A stretch of 64,000 nt of DNA, from positions 1,178,001-1,242,000 of the forward strand of contig QCXZ01000001.1 in the NCBI GenBank assembly GCA_025024175.1, read 5' to 3'. The stretch is from Rhyzopertha dominica. Taxonomy: Eukaryota > Arthropoda > Insecta > Coleoptera > Bostrichidae. A program made the translations under genes and the position numbers. The notes beneath the pieces are model-generated. The model was given only the letters and a program-made list of their open reading frames with translations, was not told the origin of the DNA and searched no databases. This document shows positions 10,801 through 19,623 of the stretch, in pieces; the first letter of the stretch is position 1; every line of letters starts with the position of its first letter.

Positions 10801-12195
10801 CGGTCGCTCGCTGGTGGTGTCATTTATATTGCTTATAATTAACTCCATTGGCGTCTTCAAAATCTGCACATGGCTCTGTTCCGTGAATGGATGCCCCACC
10901 AAGAGAGGTATCCCCTGGGCCTCTCGTGGTACTATATGTACTTTTACCTCAGCCTCCACGTCATCCACTTTCAATTTCACATTCGCAGCCCCTAATGGTT
11001 TCGTCATAGCACCTCCATAGCCAGTGATTTCTTCCATATCCTGCCAGTCACACTGCAATCTTAATTTCGACACATAGTCGTCTCTGATTGCACACACTTG
11101 ACTTCCTAAGTCTATGTAGCTCTGTACTGGTACTCCGTTCACAAACGCATCCTTAAAGTACTTCATGTTAGGAGTAAACTGGTCCGTGTGAGCCACCGCC
11201 GACTTCACCTGCACTACAGGTGTCTTAACACACTCACGAGCCATATGTCCACCCTTACCGCACTTAAAACACTTAATGTCCTGCTTCTGCTTTCCACATT
11301 CGCGTGAAATATGTCCCGTCTCACCACAGTTAAAACATACCAGTTTGGGTAATGAGCAGTATTTAGCTGTGTGTCCCACCTTGTTGCATTTAAAGCATCT
11401 CGTTTCGCTTAAACCTGTCCTAACTTCTGGTACCTTCACTGTCTGCAGCTTTCGTTCTTCTACGACCTGTCTGTAGCTACTCATTATTCTGTCATCTGCA
11501 CGCAAATCCTCCAGCAGCTGTCGCTCATCTCCATGTCTCACCGGTAAAAGCGTTCTCGCCAAATCCTTATTCTTCAGTCCTTTCAACAGAAGTTCTTTAC
11601 TTTCCCTGAAATCCAACTTCAGTCCCTTGCACAATTGCATTTTCTCGTAAAAATACGCTTCTGCAGATTCCTTCGACCCCTGTATTCTTGCAGACATCTC
11701 TGCAAATCTCTCCGTTAAACTTCGACGGTCTTCATAATTTTCGCGAAATTTCTGTTCAAATTCGCACCAAGTTCTTATTTCACTCTGGTAATATCTATAC
11801 CACGACAACGCGTTACCAGACAGATGTTGTCTTGCTACTTCTAACAATATTGCATCGCCCCAAAATTGACGTCCTGCCATCGATGTTATGTCCTGCAACC
11901 ATCCCATGGCTACTGCATAACCTCCTGTTCCATCAAAAACTCGTATGCCTCGTGTAAGATCTGGCATAACACAATAGCTCCTAAAACTCTCCATTGTGGA
12001 TCTTCGATCTTCGTGCGGTGTTTCATCACGCGAACCCAATTCGCACCTGGGTGACCTCATGCCACCATCACGCGACCCCATGTCGCACAACCCGTTTTCT
12101 GCGACAACCCCGTTGCCCGAAAACCCCAACACTGCAGGTGAATTTCTCCCAGACATTCTCCAGCAGCAACAACTTAAACGAAACACAATCCACAC
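7807..12195 (-). CDS. Gag-Pol polyprotein of Ty3/gypsy-type retrotransposon
   Basis: A single 1462-codon frame without stops. Residues about 110-240 resemble the retrotransposon Gag domain (LSGNALSWYRYY). Three CCHC zinc knuckles follow at about 267-322 (CFKCNKVGHTAKYC and two similar). Protease is near 360, with DLGS where DTGS/DSGS is usual. Reverse transcriptase spans about 600-830, with LDLSSGY and the catalytic FLDD near 767. RNase H starts near 910 (TELHTDAS). Integrase follows, with an HHCC zinc finger at about 1116-1155 and the catalytic D,D-35-E residues in NIDHLG, ISDRG and GQVEK (near 1185, 1244 and 1280). Gag and Pol share one frame, so no frameshift is needed. The first ATG is 12195; a second, at SGRNSP about 14 codons in, is also possible. 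No envelope gene. The DLG protease is the only unusual active-site residue, and it may be normal for this lineage. Confidence 0.93.
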   Translation of the reverse strand: MWIVFRLSCCCWRMSGRNSPAVLGFSGNGVVAENGLCDMGSRDGGMRSPRCELGSRDETPHEDRRSTMESFRSYCVMPDLTRGIRVFDGTGGYAVAMGWLQDITSMAGRQFWGDAILLEVARQHLSGNALSWYRYYQSEIRTWCEFEQKFRENYEDRRSLTERFAEMSARIQGSKESAEAYFYEKMQLCKGLKLDFRESKELLLKGLKNKDLARTLLPVRHGDERQLLEDLRADDRIMSSYRQVVEERKLQTVKVPEVRTGLSETRCFKCNKVGHTAKYCSLPKLVCFNCGETGHISRECGKQKQDIKCFKCGKGGHMARECVKTPVVQVKSAVAHTDQFTPNMKYFKDAFVNGVPVQSYIDLGSQVCAIRDDYVSKLRLQCDWQDMEEITGYGGAMTKPLGAANVKLKVDDVEAEVKVHIVPREAQGIPLLVGHPFTEQSHVQILKTPMELIISNINDTTSERPSKVPLWAKEACVIPNNYVGHVNVRSESPNSELCIEGGIRMVGGVLPRCVIKTDQDGEAVVPVLNVSGKDINIKKDDNLARGEVCVEGAYRREVNEKEVGLDELNTDLIGEDAEKVLDVVNEYKDLVARNMKQIGCTHLTEMNIKLTDDKPVYYKPYRMSHSERQQVKNIVDELLEANIVEPCDSPFASPVLLVRKKTGEVRMCVDYRALNKKTVKTHHPLPNIDDQLDRLRGQKYYTTLDLSSGYYQVPMSEESKGKTAFITPDGVYCFRRMSFGLCNAPSEFQKLVNNVLGSLRYEVAMAFLDDFIIPCRSVEEGLVRLREVFDRFRSANLTIRLDKCYFFMKEIEYLGFTLSVEGIAPGKRKLRAVIDFPVPTDVHKVRSFLGLANYFRRFIRGFATVSRPVSDLLRKGAKFKWGTEQQEAFEAIKEKLASAPVLCVFNPNAYTELHTDASAVGLGAVLMQRQDDGSMKPISFYSRKTTPEESRYHSYELECLAIIAALEKYRVYLLGMHFVIKTDCNSLKMLANKRDLNPRIGRWFVKLSEFDYTIDYQKGANNDVADALSRNPVDEAEEIDIVGLPVLGISINTDWVAALQRTCNEVKAIVKKLEDGDRTVHEKFTLYSGRVYKISKSGHWRLFVPVDLRYDIVSNAHKELMHLGIDKTLGKIKESYYFPKMREFVTRYVNRCINCLYYKTPRGRQQGFLHPLDKGSSPFQVVNIDHLGPFNISRRGNKYVVAIIDGYSKYVVLKAVEDVSGSCTVEFVREFVMHYGRPDKIISDRGAAFVSAIFEDFCRDHGIQHVKTASGVPRANGQVEKLNDVILSCTATSTSDLEGSDWDEKLCEVQWAINNSVHSITKRTPFSLIRKYDRDGFHVDPLAREIRELNRAGLGEEQSEAAVRKRLELNMEKMSDQFNKHRKAAKIYRTGDLVFVRAEVPATGQSRKLAPKYRGPYEIVKYIGNDRYLIQDIEGEQQSSRFYKGIISVDRLKLVSENLDLD

Positions 12196-12240
12196 TTATA
12201 TTCACTAACTTCGACTACAACTTGTAATAATCCGGTGATG

Positions 12241-12269
12241 TATATGTATGTATGTATATACATATGTAT
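12241..12269. repeat. Short TATG/TA simple repeat in the retrotransposon leader
   Basis: About 29 bases of alternating TATG and TATA units between the gag start and the primer-binding region. Confidence 0.6.
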
Positions 12270-12281
12270 CCCACTTCTGAC
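12268..12281 (-). other. Candidate tRNA primer-binding site, displaced
   Basis: Read on the minus strand this is GTCAGAAGTGGGAT, starting six bases after the 5' LTR. From memory it matches the complement of the T-arm and acceptor region of animal tRNA-Leu, but the TGG expected opposite the tRNA CCA end is not intact (TACG precedes it). Either the primer match is internal or the leader has changed. Tentative. Confidence 0.4.
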
Positions 12282-12287
12282 CGTAAT

Positions 12288-12765
12288 TGTTATAATCTAA
12301 CAATTGTCAGGATGATTCCAATAACACACGGGCGTAACTAATAATTGTATATTACAAGTTATGTACAAAGATCCACAATAATTACAAACAACCTTTTTCT
12401 CTCGACTCTAACAACGTTCTCCTCGTTTTTCGTCTTCTAAAATCTAATCTTACTTAATTAACCACCCACTCCATCCCATCTAACCAATTACATTCAAACT
12501 TCCAATAACGCTTTTCAGTCATCCCTCCAATAGCATTCAAGCTTACAAAATCACGCCATACACATAAATTTTAGTTCCACTGTCATTCCTTCAACTTTCG
12601 TTACGCACTTGAACAATTATAAGTGTCCCTTCACAGCAGGGCACGTCCGCTTGGATACACTTTACTTCTTTAACCAAAAAAACATATGGTCAGCAACTGT
12701 AACTAACCCAGCCACCCTTGCTTACCTACCGCACGCATACTTTCTAAATACAAAAATATGTAACA
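12288..12765 (-). repeat. 5' LTR (element orientation)
   Basis: Identical by eye to 7125-7602; contains the presumed promoter of the retrotransposon. Confidence 0.93.
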
Positions 12766-13039
12766 CGTGCTAACTCGAAACAACATCAAATTTGGGGGTA
12801 TAAATGCTGGAAGAAAAAATTACATCAGCCCTCAAGTAAGCTCAAAATATGGCTTAGAAATCTGAATTAAAGCCACGCCTCTAAAACAGACTCTGACGTC
12901 GTGTATCGAAATGGTGCGGATAATTCCATTGCTAACCATAATTATAATATATTTTAGGGTTTCTTATCGTCAGTCGCTGACAAGTGACCATATTTTACTT
13001 ATATCACTAATCTAGTGATCTTAAACACGACCCATATTG

Positions 13040-14430
13040 CACAATAGCTCTGCAGAGAAATTTAAGGCGACATCGGCCAAGGAAACAATATTCCACTCAT
13101 GTTTGTGCTCTCAAAATCTACGTTGGTTCTGAATGACCATATAGTTTAACATCTAGCTGACATAAGTGACCTTCCAGTAACTCAATCGAGAAAATTTGTG
13201 TATGCTGACGACATGGCATTGGCTTTGCAAAGTAAAGACTTTTCTGTACTTTCAAGAGACATCGAGATTATGAATTGCTATTTTAAAACCTGGCGCTTGT
13301 GCCCTAATCCATTGAAGACAGAAGTAACTTGCTTTCATCTCAACAATCACCAAACGAGGAAACAGCTTCAAGTTATGTCAGATAACGTAATTCTTAAACA
13401 TAACTTCTCGCCAAAATACCTTGAGTGACCCTATATACGTCTCTAACGTACCAGAAGCATCTAGGAAACGTCAGTAAAAAATTACAGACTAGAAATAACA
13501 TTCTGCATAAGTTTGCTGGTACAAGTTGGGGTGCAAATGCAAATGTACTCCGTACTTCTGCAACTGCCTTGCTTTATAGCTTTGCTGAGTACTGCTGTTC
13601 TGTTTGGAAAAACAGTCATCACACAGGAAAAATTGACGCTCAGTTAAATACTGCAATGCGACTAATCACTGGAACAATTAGGTAAACTCCATTACCTTGG
13701 CTTCAGATTCTTTCAATCATAGCTCCTCCGAAGATTCACAGACAGTTTGCTACATATAAAACTTGGCAAAAATATCAATCAGCTCCTAATGAGTTTCTGA
13801 TTTCCAGAGATCTGCAAGAGCTACCTACAACTCGGCTAACTTCTAGAAATCCTCTGTGGACAGAAGATCTCCTTCGTGCTCCTTATACCATTGAAGATGG
13901 ATGGTGTTCTGTTTGGCAACTTAAGAAACATGATATTTTCAATCAGCAGCTTATAGACGATCCTACGGGTAGCAGAAACTGACCTCCCAAGAAGGTCTTG
14001 GGTCACTCTGAATCGCCTTCGCACTGGTCATGGGAAATGCAAGTTTTTTCTTAATAAATGGGATTCATCTATCAACCCTTCTTGTGAATGTGGAGATCCC
14101 CTCCAAACAATTGGACATATGGTCAACAGATGCCCCCGTACAGCATGGCCTGGTAGTTTTGCGTCTATCCATCGTGTTGATGAAGGTGCTAAAGACTGGC
14201 TTAAGACAATAGAGATCTGATTGGAATTTTCTGCGGTTTTCTTCAATACTCTATCCAGAATAAATTCATACATGTATGTATCTATTATGGATAAAGCGCA
14301 AATGCGAGATCTCTTATCGTTGAATGAAAATATTTTTTTTTCTTTCAACGCCTTTATAAAAGTCGACCGCAGTCACATGAAATTAACAGTACTGTGGAAT
14401 GTATTAATGATTTTCATAAGAATATACATA
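13040..14430 (+). pseudogene. LINE reverse transcriptase remnant, copy 1
   Basis: Broken 3' part of a non-LTR retrotransposon of Jockey/CR1 character. Bases 13198-13428 encode YADDMALAL, the reverse transcriptase catalytic box, and NPLKTEVTCF, the usual following block. Stops and shifts then separate SLTYQKHLGNVSKKL and WGANANVLRTSATALLYS from the C-terminal Cys-His motif SCECGDP...H...C near 14080-14130. From about 13,380 it parallels the cleaner copy at 45763-46796 to the same 3' end (ATTTTCATAA, 14410-14419), followed by a TA-rich tail. Upstream of 13,198 the frame decays, though a VTQSRKFVYADD context is still readable. I could not define a target duplication. Confidence 0.75.
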
Positions 14431-14432
14431 TA

Positions 14433-15480
14433 TGTAACACAAAAGTGAAAATACAGGCATGTAGATTTTGAAGAATAAAAATAAGGAACATACATTAAGG
14501 CTGCAAAACCCGCATCATGCAACAGGTACTAATAATGATACCTACTCAACTAATGTAATTTCTTGTTTAATAGACGTAAGTAAAATCTTCTTTTTTGACA
14601 AAACTAGAAAGTATAATCTCCACACGTCAAAGCTATAAAGCTGAAACTGTCCCTAACTAGCATACATGCGAGTTTGTCGTTGGCCGCCAACGCATGCAAA
14701 TTGAGCCCCAAAATTTTAATTAAATAAAGTTTCTGGGTGGCGAAACCACCCCGCAAATGTGTACAAATGACTCACTGAGGCCATTCAAGTAGTTAATAAA
14801 GTTGCGATGTATCACAGAACGTGGCAAACAGAGGGGACTTGATGATGATGATGATACCGGCGGTTATTGAAACTGCATGCCCACGCAAGCGTCGGGGCGG
14901 GTGAAACGTGTACCTAGATGTCGCTGATTAGTGTGCTTGTTCGGAACCATCGTTCGATTAGAACAATCGGGTAATTACGGGGCGAAAGTATAGAGTATTC
15001 AAACACAATTAGGGCGGTTTGTCTGCATCGGTATCGGATTACGCGAAGAGGCCGTATCAAAATAAGGAACGCGGGGTTACTGGGGTGCGAAATTGTTGAG
15101 GACTAGTCGCTTTTTTTAAGTTCCTAATAGAATTTTAAGGTCAACTGACGAAAACAGCTATAGGATGGATGACACTTAACAAAACCTCTTAGAACATCGA
15201 GATTCAAGAGATATTTCTTTTGAAACAATTGATGCTGTAGTCTCACTCTCTGTAATTGATCTTATTTTTATTATATCACCTCCGATGTAATTCTATAATG
15301 AATAAATTCACCTTGCTTTCCACAATCAAACAAAAAAAGGCAAAAATTTAGTTCCAAAACGGTTTTTATTAATTTTTAATTAAATACCTCGACGGTTTTG
15401 ATTGAATAGCTCTCACGATTCAATCAGGTAGCTTGGAAACAAGCTGATTGAACGTATGTGCTTTGTCTCACTTGATTTAT
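14433..15480. other. No gene; GC-richer island and short (GAT)n
   Basis: Contains a (GAT)n run at about 14842-14856 and a GC-richer, TE-free stretch at about 14640-15070. No open frame of note. Confidence 0.35.
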
Positions 15481-15486
15481 CAGATA

Positions 15487-15528
15487 GCTCTGACGATCGT
15501 TTCAACCTTACGGTCATTGTCAAAGAAA
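15487..15528 (-). ncRNA. Decayed hammerhead ribozyme of a PLE
   Basis: On the minus strand: TTTCT, then TTGACAA in place of CTGANGA (two core substitutions, C3 to U and G8 to A), a weak stem II GACC/GGTT after one unpaired T, intact GAAA, stem III A-CGATCG-T (self-complementary), C, then AGAGC pairing with TTTCT over four bases. It lies about 70 bases downstream of a PLE GIY-YIG remnant on the same strand, as the motif does in the clearer PLE copies. The core changes should abolish cleavage. Confidence 0.5.
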
Positions 15529-15599
15529 TAACATCGTTATACTAAACTCAGATGTGCAGAATTTTGTTTACGTCCCCTTTTTTAGAGGGGATTTTATAA

Positions 15600-15850
15600 T
15601 TTCGGCAATATCAAAGGCGTACTGGACGTGGGAATTTCTGTTTGTGTATTTGCCAAATGCTTTTTCTGATGCTGAGCGTTTTTAATTTCTAAAAGTTCTA
15701 AAAGGTTCAGTTCTCATCTCAGTAATGGTTTCTTTAATTCTGTTTTTAATAACTCTACCTGATTGTCATATGTGTACCATGTCACATTGCATGCATATTA
15801 TTTGGTAGATGGTAAAACGTTTATCCAGATATTTCTCTCATTGCAGCAAT
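15600..15850 (-). pseudogene. Penelope-like element GIY-YIG remnant
   Basis: Minus-strand translation reads TIYQIICMQCDMVHI, stop, QSGRVIKNRIKE. This is the GIY-YIG endonuclease signature of Penelope-like elements: GIY-type strand, CxxC, YIGQ/SGR, then R..E. A further conserved-looking stretch SASEKAFGKY follows after another stop. It differs from the 24-kb and 40-kb copies, so a second PLE family is present. The reverse transcriptase part is not recognisable. Confidence 0.6.
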
Positions 15851-15859
15851 GGCATTACT

Positions 15860-16890
15860 TGAAAAGTGGTTCGCTAGACACTTTCGCTGTATACTATTAA
15901 AATTTTAAATGACTTTGAAAGTGCGGTATGACATACCTGTTCACACTCTTCTTTAGCGTATGCTGTATCTAGAACACGTACCGTGATAGTGAGTGCTTTT
16001 ACTCTACTCTCTGGCACATATGCGTAAAATAACGAACATACAGAAACGCTGATGGGAGTGAAAAGGAAAGCAAAGTACGTAATAAAAAATGGGTACGAGG
16101 TGAATACCGAACTCTTGCCGAGATAATCAATTCACAGACAAGTGAACACCATCACCTACTGCTTTTACGATTTTCAAGCGAACGCCTCAAGAACAGTCGA
16201 TATGGTAGCACGAAGTTAAATGCACTTCGCTGATTTCACACCAAACAATGTCTGTTGTTGTTATTTCTGAGTGGATGCCGCTACAAATCACCCGTCCCTG
16301 CGGGCACGCAACACGAACAAAAACGCCGAGCAGATTATGAAATTACACGGTTCAACTTGGAAAGCGAATTTAGACAGTTAGCGCACTAAGTGAATTACGC
16401 ACCGTTTGTGCATATTTGTGTTTGAATTCATAATCTGTGTAAATTTATACGCCGCGAGATGATAAATATTTGAGCGTATCAATGTAAATCGATATTATGC
16501 ACGTATGCATAATACTCTGTAAATATTTCCGGCCCCTACGGGGTGTGTTTGCAGATTTTCATAGTTTTAACCAATACTTTTATCTCCTATTTCTGTTAGT
16601 ATAATGAATTCTGCGCGCGCTTCAATCAAATTTAGCTTTTTTCGGACATGTTATTTTCAAAAATTCACAGTTTTGTCACAGTTGAGCTTTTGGATGCCAA
16701 ATTTTCAAGGTTTGTTTATAAAACGTTATAGTTGTTACCAAAAAAAGCTAATTAAATGATGCTTACTGGAATGTGTCCAGACCATTTAGATATCACTATG
16801 TTCTGGGAGTTAAAGGAGTAGATATATTATTTGAAAAAATGGGTGGAACCCAAAAAACTACGTTTTAAATAGTTTTATGTTTATGGCACT
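15860..16890. other. No gene; GC-richer island (about 16100-16560)
   Basis: No open frame or TE motif. The island has several ATTA-type and TTTATA sequences in a CpG-richer background. Possibly regulatory; unproven. Confidence 0.3.
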
Positions 16891-17089
16891 CCTGAAGCCC
16901 AATACAGGGCCGGCTCCGCGACTTGGAGACGAATTGGCATGAAATTAACGAACCTGAAGTTGATGAGAAGGAGGAGGAATATATTCAGATGGATGATAAC
17001 AATGTGCTTGTGAAGAAAAAAATTGATAAACGCAGACGTTTCTATGTACTAATGTAAAAAATAATATTTAATGTTTACGAGTCTTTGAA

Positions 17090-17640
17090 GGAATGTGGTA
17101 GTAGGGATAGTTTCATTTAAAAAACGGCAAACTTATTCCATTGCGTTACACGACTCTTGGGGAAGAATAACGGAACGAAAACTAAGAACAAATAAGGGAC
17201 AATCTCGCAAACTGGATCCAGAACGTGATGCAGACCCAATAAAAAAAAATTGGTTTCACGAGTTCCATGATCATAAATAGACACCAATAATTTAGATGGC
17301 TTGCCAAAAACTATGGGGAAAATATTGTTCAGTGTTTCTCCTATAAAACAATCGAAAAGCGAGTTGTAATAATGGAATCCGAATGTATTCGTCATTGGCA
17401 GTATGAATTTTTAAATAAAATAAAAAAATACCGAGAAGAAAGCCGAAAAATATGTTACTTGGATGAAACATGGTATGATACCAATGACACTGCAAACAAG
17501 GGGTGAACAGGCTTTTCAAAAAAGTGTCAAATTGATGTACCCTCCTCACGAGGTAAACGGATCATAATCCTACATGCTGGTTAAGAAGATGGTTAGAAAT
17601 ATTTCGGCAAGGAGTTGGAAAAGGAGGGCGCTTAAATTAT
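17090..17640 (+). pseudogene. IS630-like (DDE_3-type) transposase remnant
   Basis: Broken frames carry, in order, KNYGENIVQCFSYKTIEKR, HWQYEFLNKIKKYREE, CYLDETWYDTND (first catalytic D) and GKRIIILHAG. These are the N-terminal half of an insect transposase family related to IS630/Tc1, also seen at 44 kb, where the matching blocks read RRYRQENRNIVYLDKTWYDT and RKRIIVLHAGG. Stops and shifts break it, the second and third catalytic blocks are missing, and no inverted repeats were found. Confidence 0.6.
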
Positions 17641-17689
17641 TTCTCTTGGGAGTTGTCATCGTACTTTTTCCAAATTCACACTGATTTTT

Positions 17690-18345
17690 GCCGAAAAAAA
17701 AATAAAAAGGTGCAAGAAAAAAAATTAAGATGAAAACAAACAAAAAATAAGACGAGAGCAACAGAGAAAATTTTTTATATATAATAATTCATCGGAAAAT
17801 TGCCAAACAAACCACAGGCAAATTTACAAAAAAAAAGATATGAGCCGTATTCTTAAGCGGAAACGAGATAAAGCTTGTAGAAGACTTTTCGCAGATGATT
17901 AACCACAAAAAAGAAAAACAAGTCTGTTGGTCCCGATTCAGATCATGGTCAACAGTGAATCTGATGAAGAAGATGTCATCGATGATGACTATAAAGAGCA
18001 GCAAATGGGAGAACCGCCTTCAAAAACTTCAACAGGACTTGATGAAATAGAAAAAGATAGCATAGGTCAATCTGCTAATCCGAGGTGGTTCCAAGTACGA
18101 TCATNTAGATTAACTGCTTCCAATGTTGGTCGTGTTGTATTTCGCCGGAATCCCAATACCTATGACATTCTTGCTAAAATTTTTGTTCATTCCCCCTTCA
18201 AAGGCAATAAATATGTATATGCGTTGGGGCGTGATAATGAAGACTTGGCAAAAAAATTGAAACTTTAACTGGATTTAAAATTAAAAACTGTGGTTTATTT
18301 GTGTACTACAATGACCAAAATATATTAATTGATGTTATGTGATTT
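17690..18345 (+). pseudogene. YqaJ-type exonuclease-like pseudogene
   Basis: Bases 17927-18268 encode an acidic linker followed by SIGQSANPRWFQVRS.RLTASNVGRVVFRRNP (one residue hidden by an N at 18105), the start of a YqaJ/lambda-exonuclease fold (GQS.N..W...R..R.TAS..G). After a shift in the A-run at about 18251, the same protein continues as ETLTGFKIKNCGLFVYY before decaying. The usual GASPDG and E-x-K metal-binding part is not present, so it is inactive. Upstream, 17690-17900 encodes a basic stretch typical of the linker in animal proteins of this kind, with stops. Such YqaJ proteins are common in arthropod and cnidarian genomes, often as repeated genes; whether this belonged to the adjacent transposase is unknown. 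Confidence 0.6.
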
Positions 18346-18349
18346 TTCA

Positions 18350-19615
18350 GTGGAAACTAATTTTAGCTCATTTGTCTACATTACTTTAAAGAAACAAAAA
18401 TATTTTTTTATGATTTTGAGTTTCAATTTTAACCGGCTTCTCTCTTTATGTACATAAAATCGGCGACTAGTATTATTAATAGTAAAACTTCACGTTTCTG
18501 AGTTTTTCAAATATATTCACAAACAAAATCTATCTTAATTGTATTTTATAATAAAACATACTATTACTTACTTTACTTTTTTAAATTTTGATAAAAGTAT
18601 TTATTCGTCAAAAAAGTTTCACTTGGGGGTAAAGGGTAGAAGTCAGAGTTGTAAGAATGTAACAAATTTACTTGGTGTAAAATTAATTACACGTAATTCA
18701 ATTGAATTAAAAAGAGTTTCACCCGAAAAAGTAACTTTTGGCCAAATGACAAATTACCGTGCTCATAAACGGTTGGTCTGTGTGCAATAAGCTGTCAATA
18801 CTGTCAATAGTGCAGCTGCAATATAGTGACAGGCTTTGTCACGTCGACGTGGACTAATTATGTTACCCCCCTAAAAATTTCACTTGACCCAAAACGTATG
18901 AACAGCCTTAACACCTAACAAATATAAGCGACAAAACAGAAAACCGTACTTGGATAACGGAAACTTTTCAAAGCCAGAGAATCCACGACCGCCAAGAAAA
19001 CGTAAAATTAACCACGTGCCGACCCTGTCAGAAATTGGAAGACGCGGAGGCGAGCAGCGACGACGTGCGCCTCTTCCGCAGCAGGAGCGCGCCGAGGGCC
19101 CAAGGGCGACACCGCCTGCTGCGATTGGTGGTCTCAAAGGCACATCGCCGACCTGAAAAGCCATCGCTGACAAACGTTATTAGATGGATGCATCGGAATG
19201 GACGAATTTCCGGAGTTAGAGCAGCCGGAAGGCTGGCGGGGACCACCGACGAGAAACACACAAAAAGAATATATTTAGAAGAGACGAGTCAAAGGGTCGC
19301 GTAATCGAGTTGCGAGCACAGAAAGGATGGATTTATATAGGGTCCCCGGTGGCCGCCATTGGTACTGCCGAATGCAATTTTGACGTCGTGGACCCTAAAA
19401 TGCAATTCCGGGGCGTTCATAAAAATATGGTAATAGGTGGGTGTTAATTCGTACAAGCACATCATTGATTGGACAAAGAGCATGTTATGACCAGGGTCGA
19501 GCGGTTCTATGGAGCGAAGAGGCGGCACTATAAGGGGGCAGCAAATATGAAAATCGTAAACGCTGTTTTTCGTGATTTTAGTAAAGCTTGTTGGCGCAAA
19601 ATTCAAACCCTCGCT
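18350..19615. other. No recognised gene; GC-rich island (18840-19470)
   Basis: 18,840-19,470 is one of the most GC-rich parts of the window. An 88-codon frame (19035-19304) with SSDDVRLFRSRSAPRAQGRH has a possible acceptor (CTGTCAG at 19026-19032) just before it, but I find no convincing donor. It could be a host exon or chance; I do not call it a gene. Confidence 0.3.
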
Positions 19616-19623
19616 CAATTCTA

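Larger units (their letters stand above)
7125..12765 (-). mobile_element. Complete Ty3/gypsy-type LTR retrotransposon
   Basis: A 5641-bp element in minus orientation, bounded by two 478-bp direct repeats beginning TGTTATAATC and ending ATGTAACA. The host sequence CGTG is duplicated on each side (7121-7124 and 12766-12769), the 4-bp duplication expected of integrase-mediated insertion. Between the LTRs are a candidate primer-binding site, one uninterrupted gag-pol frame and a purine-rich tract. There is no envelope frame. The LTRs appear identical when read side by side, so insertion was recent. The empty site would read ...TTTCAGAAACGTG followed by CTAACTCG. Confidence 0.95.

Noticed and set aside
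10412..12227. Several plus-strand open frames inside the retrotransposon (for example 10412-10642, 11688-11957, 11994-12227)
   Set aside because: They are shadows of the minus-strand gag-pol frame and show no domain.
14842..14856. (GAT)n run as a coding repeat
   Set aside because: Short simple repeat outside any open frame.
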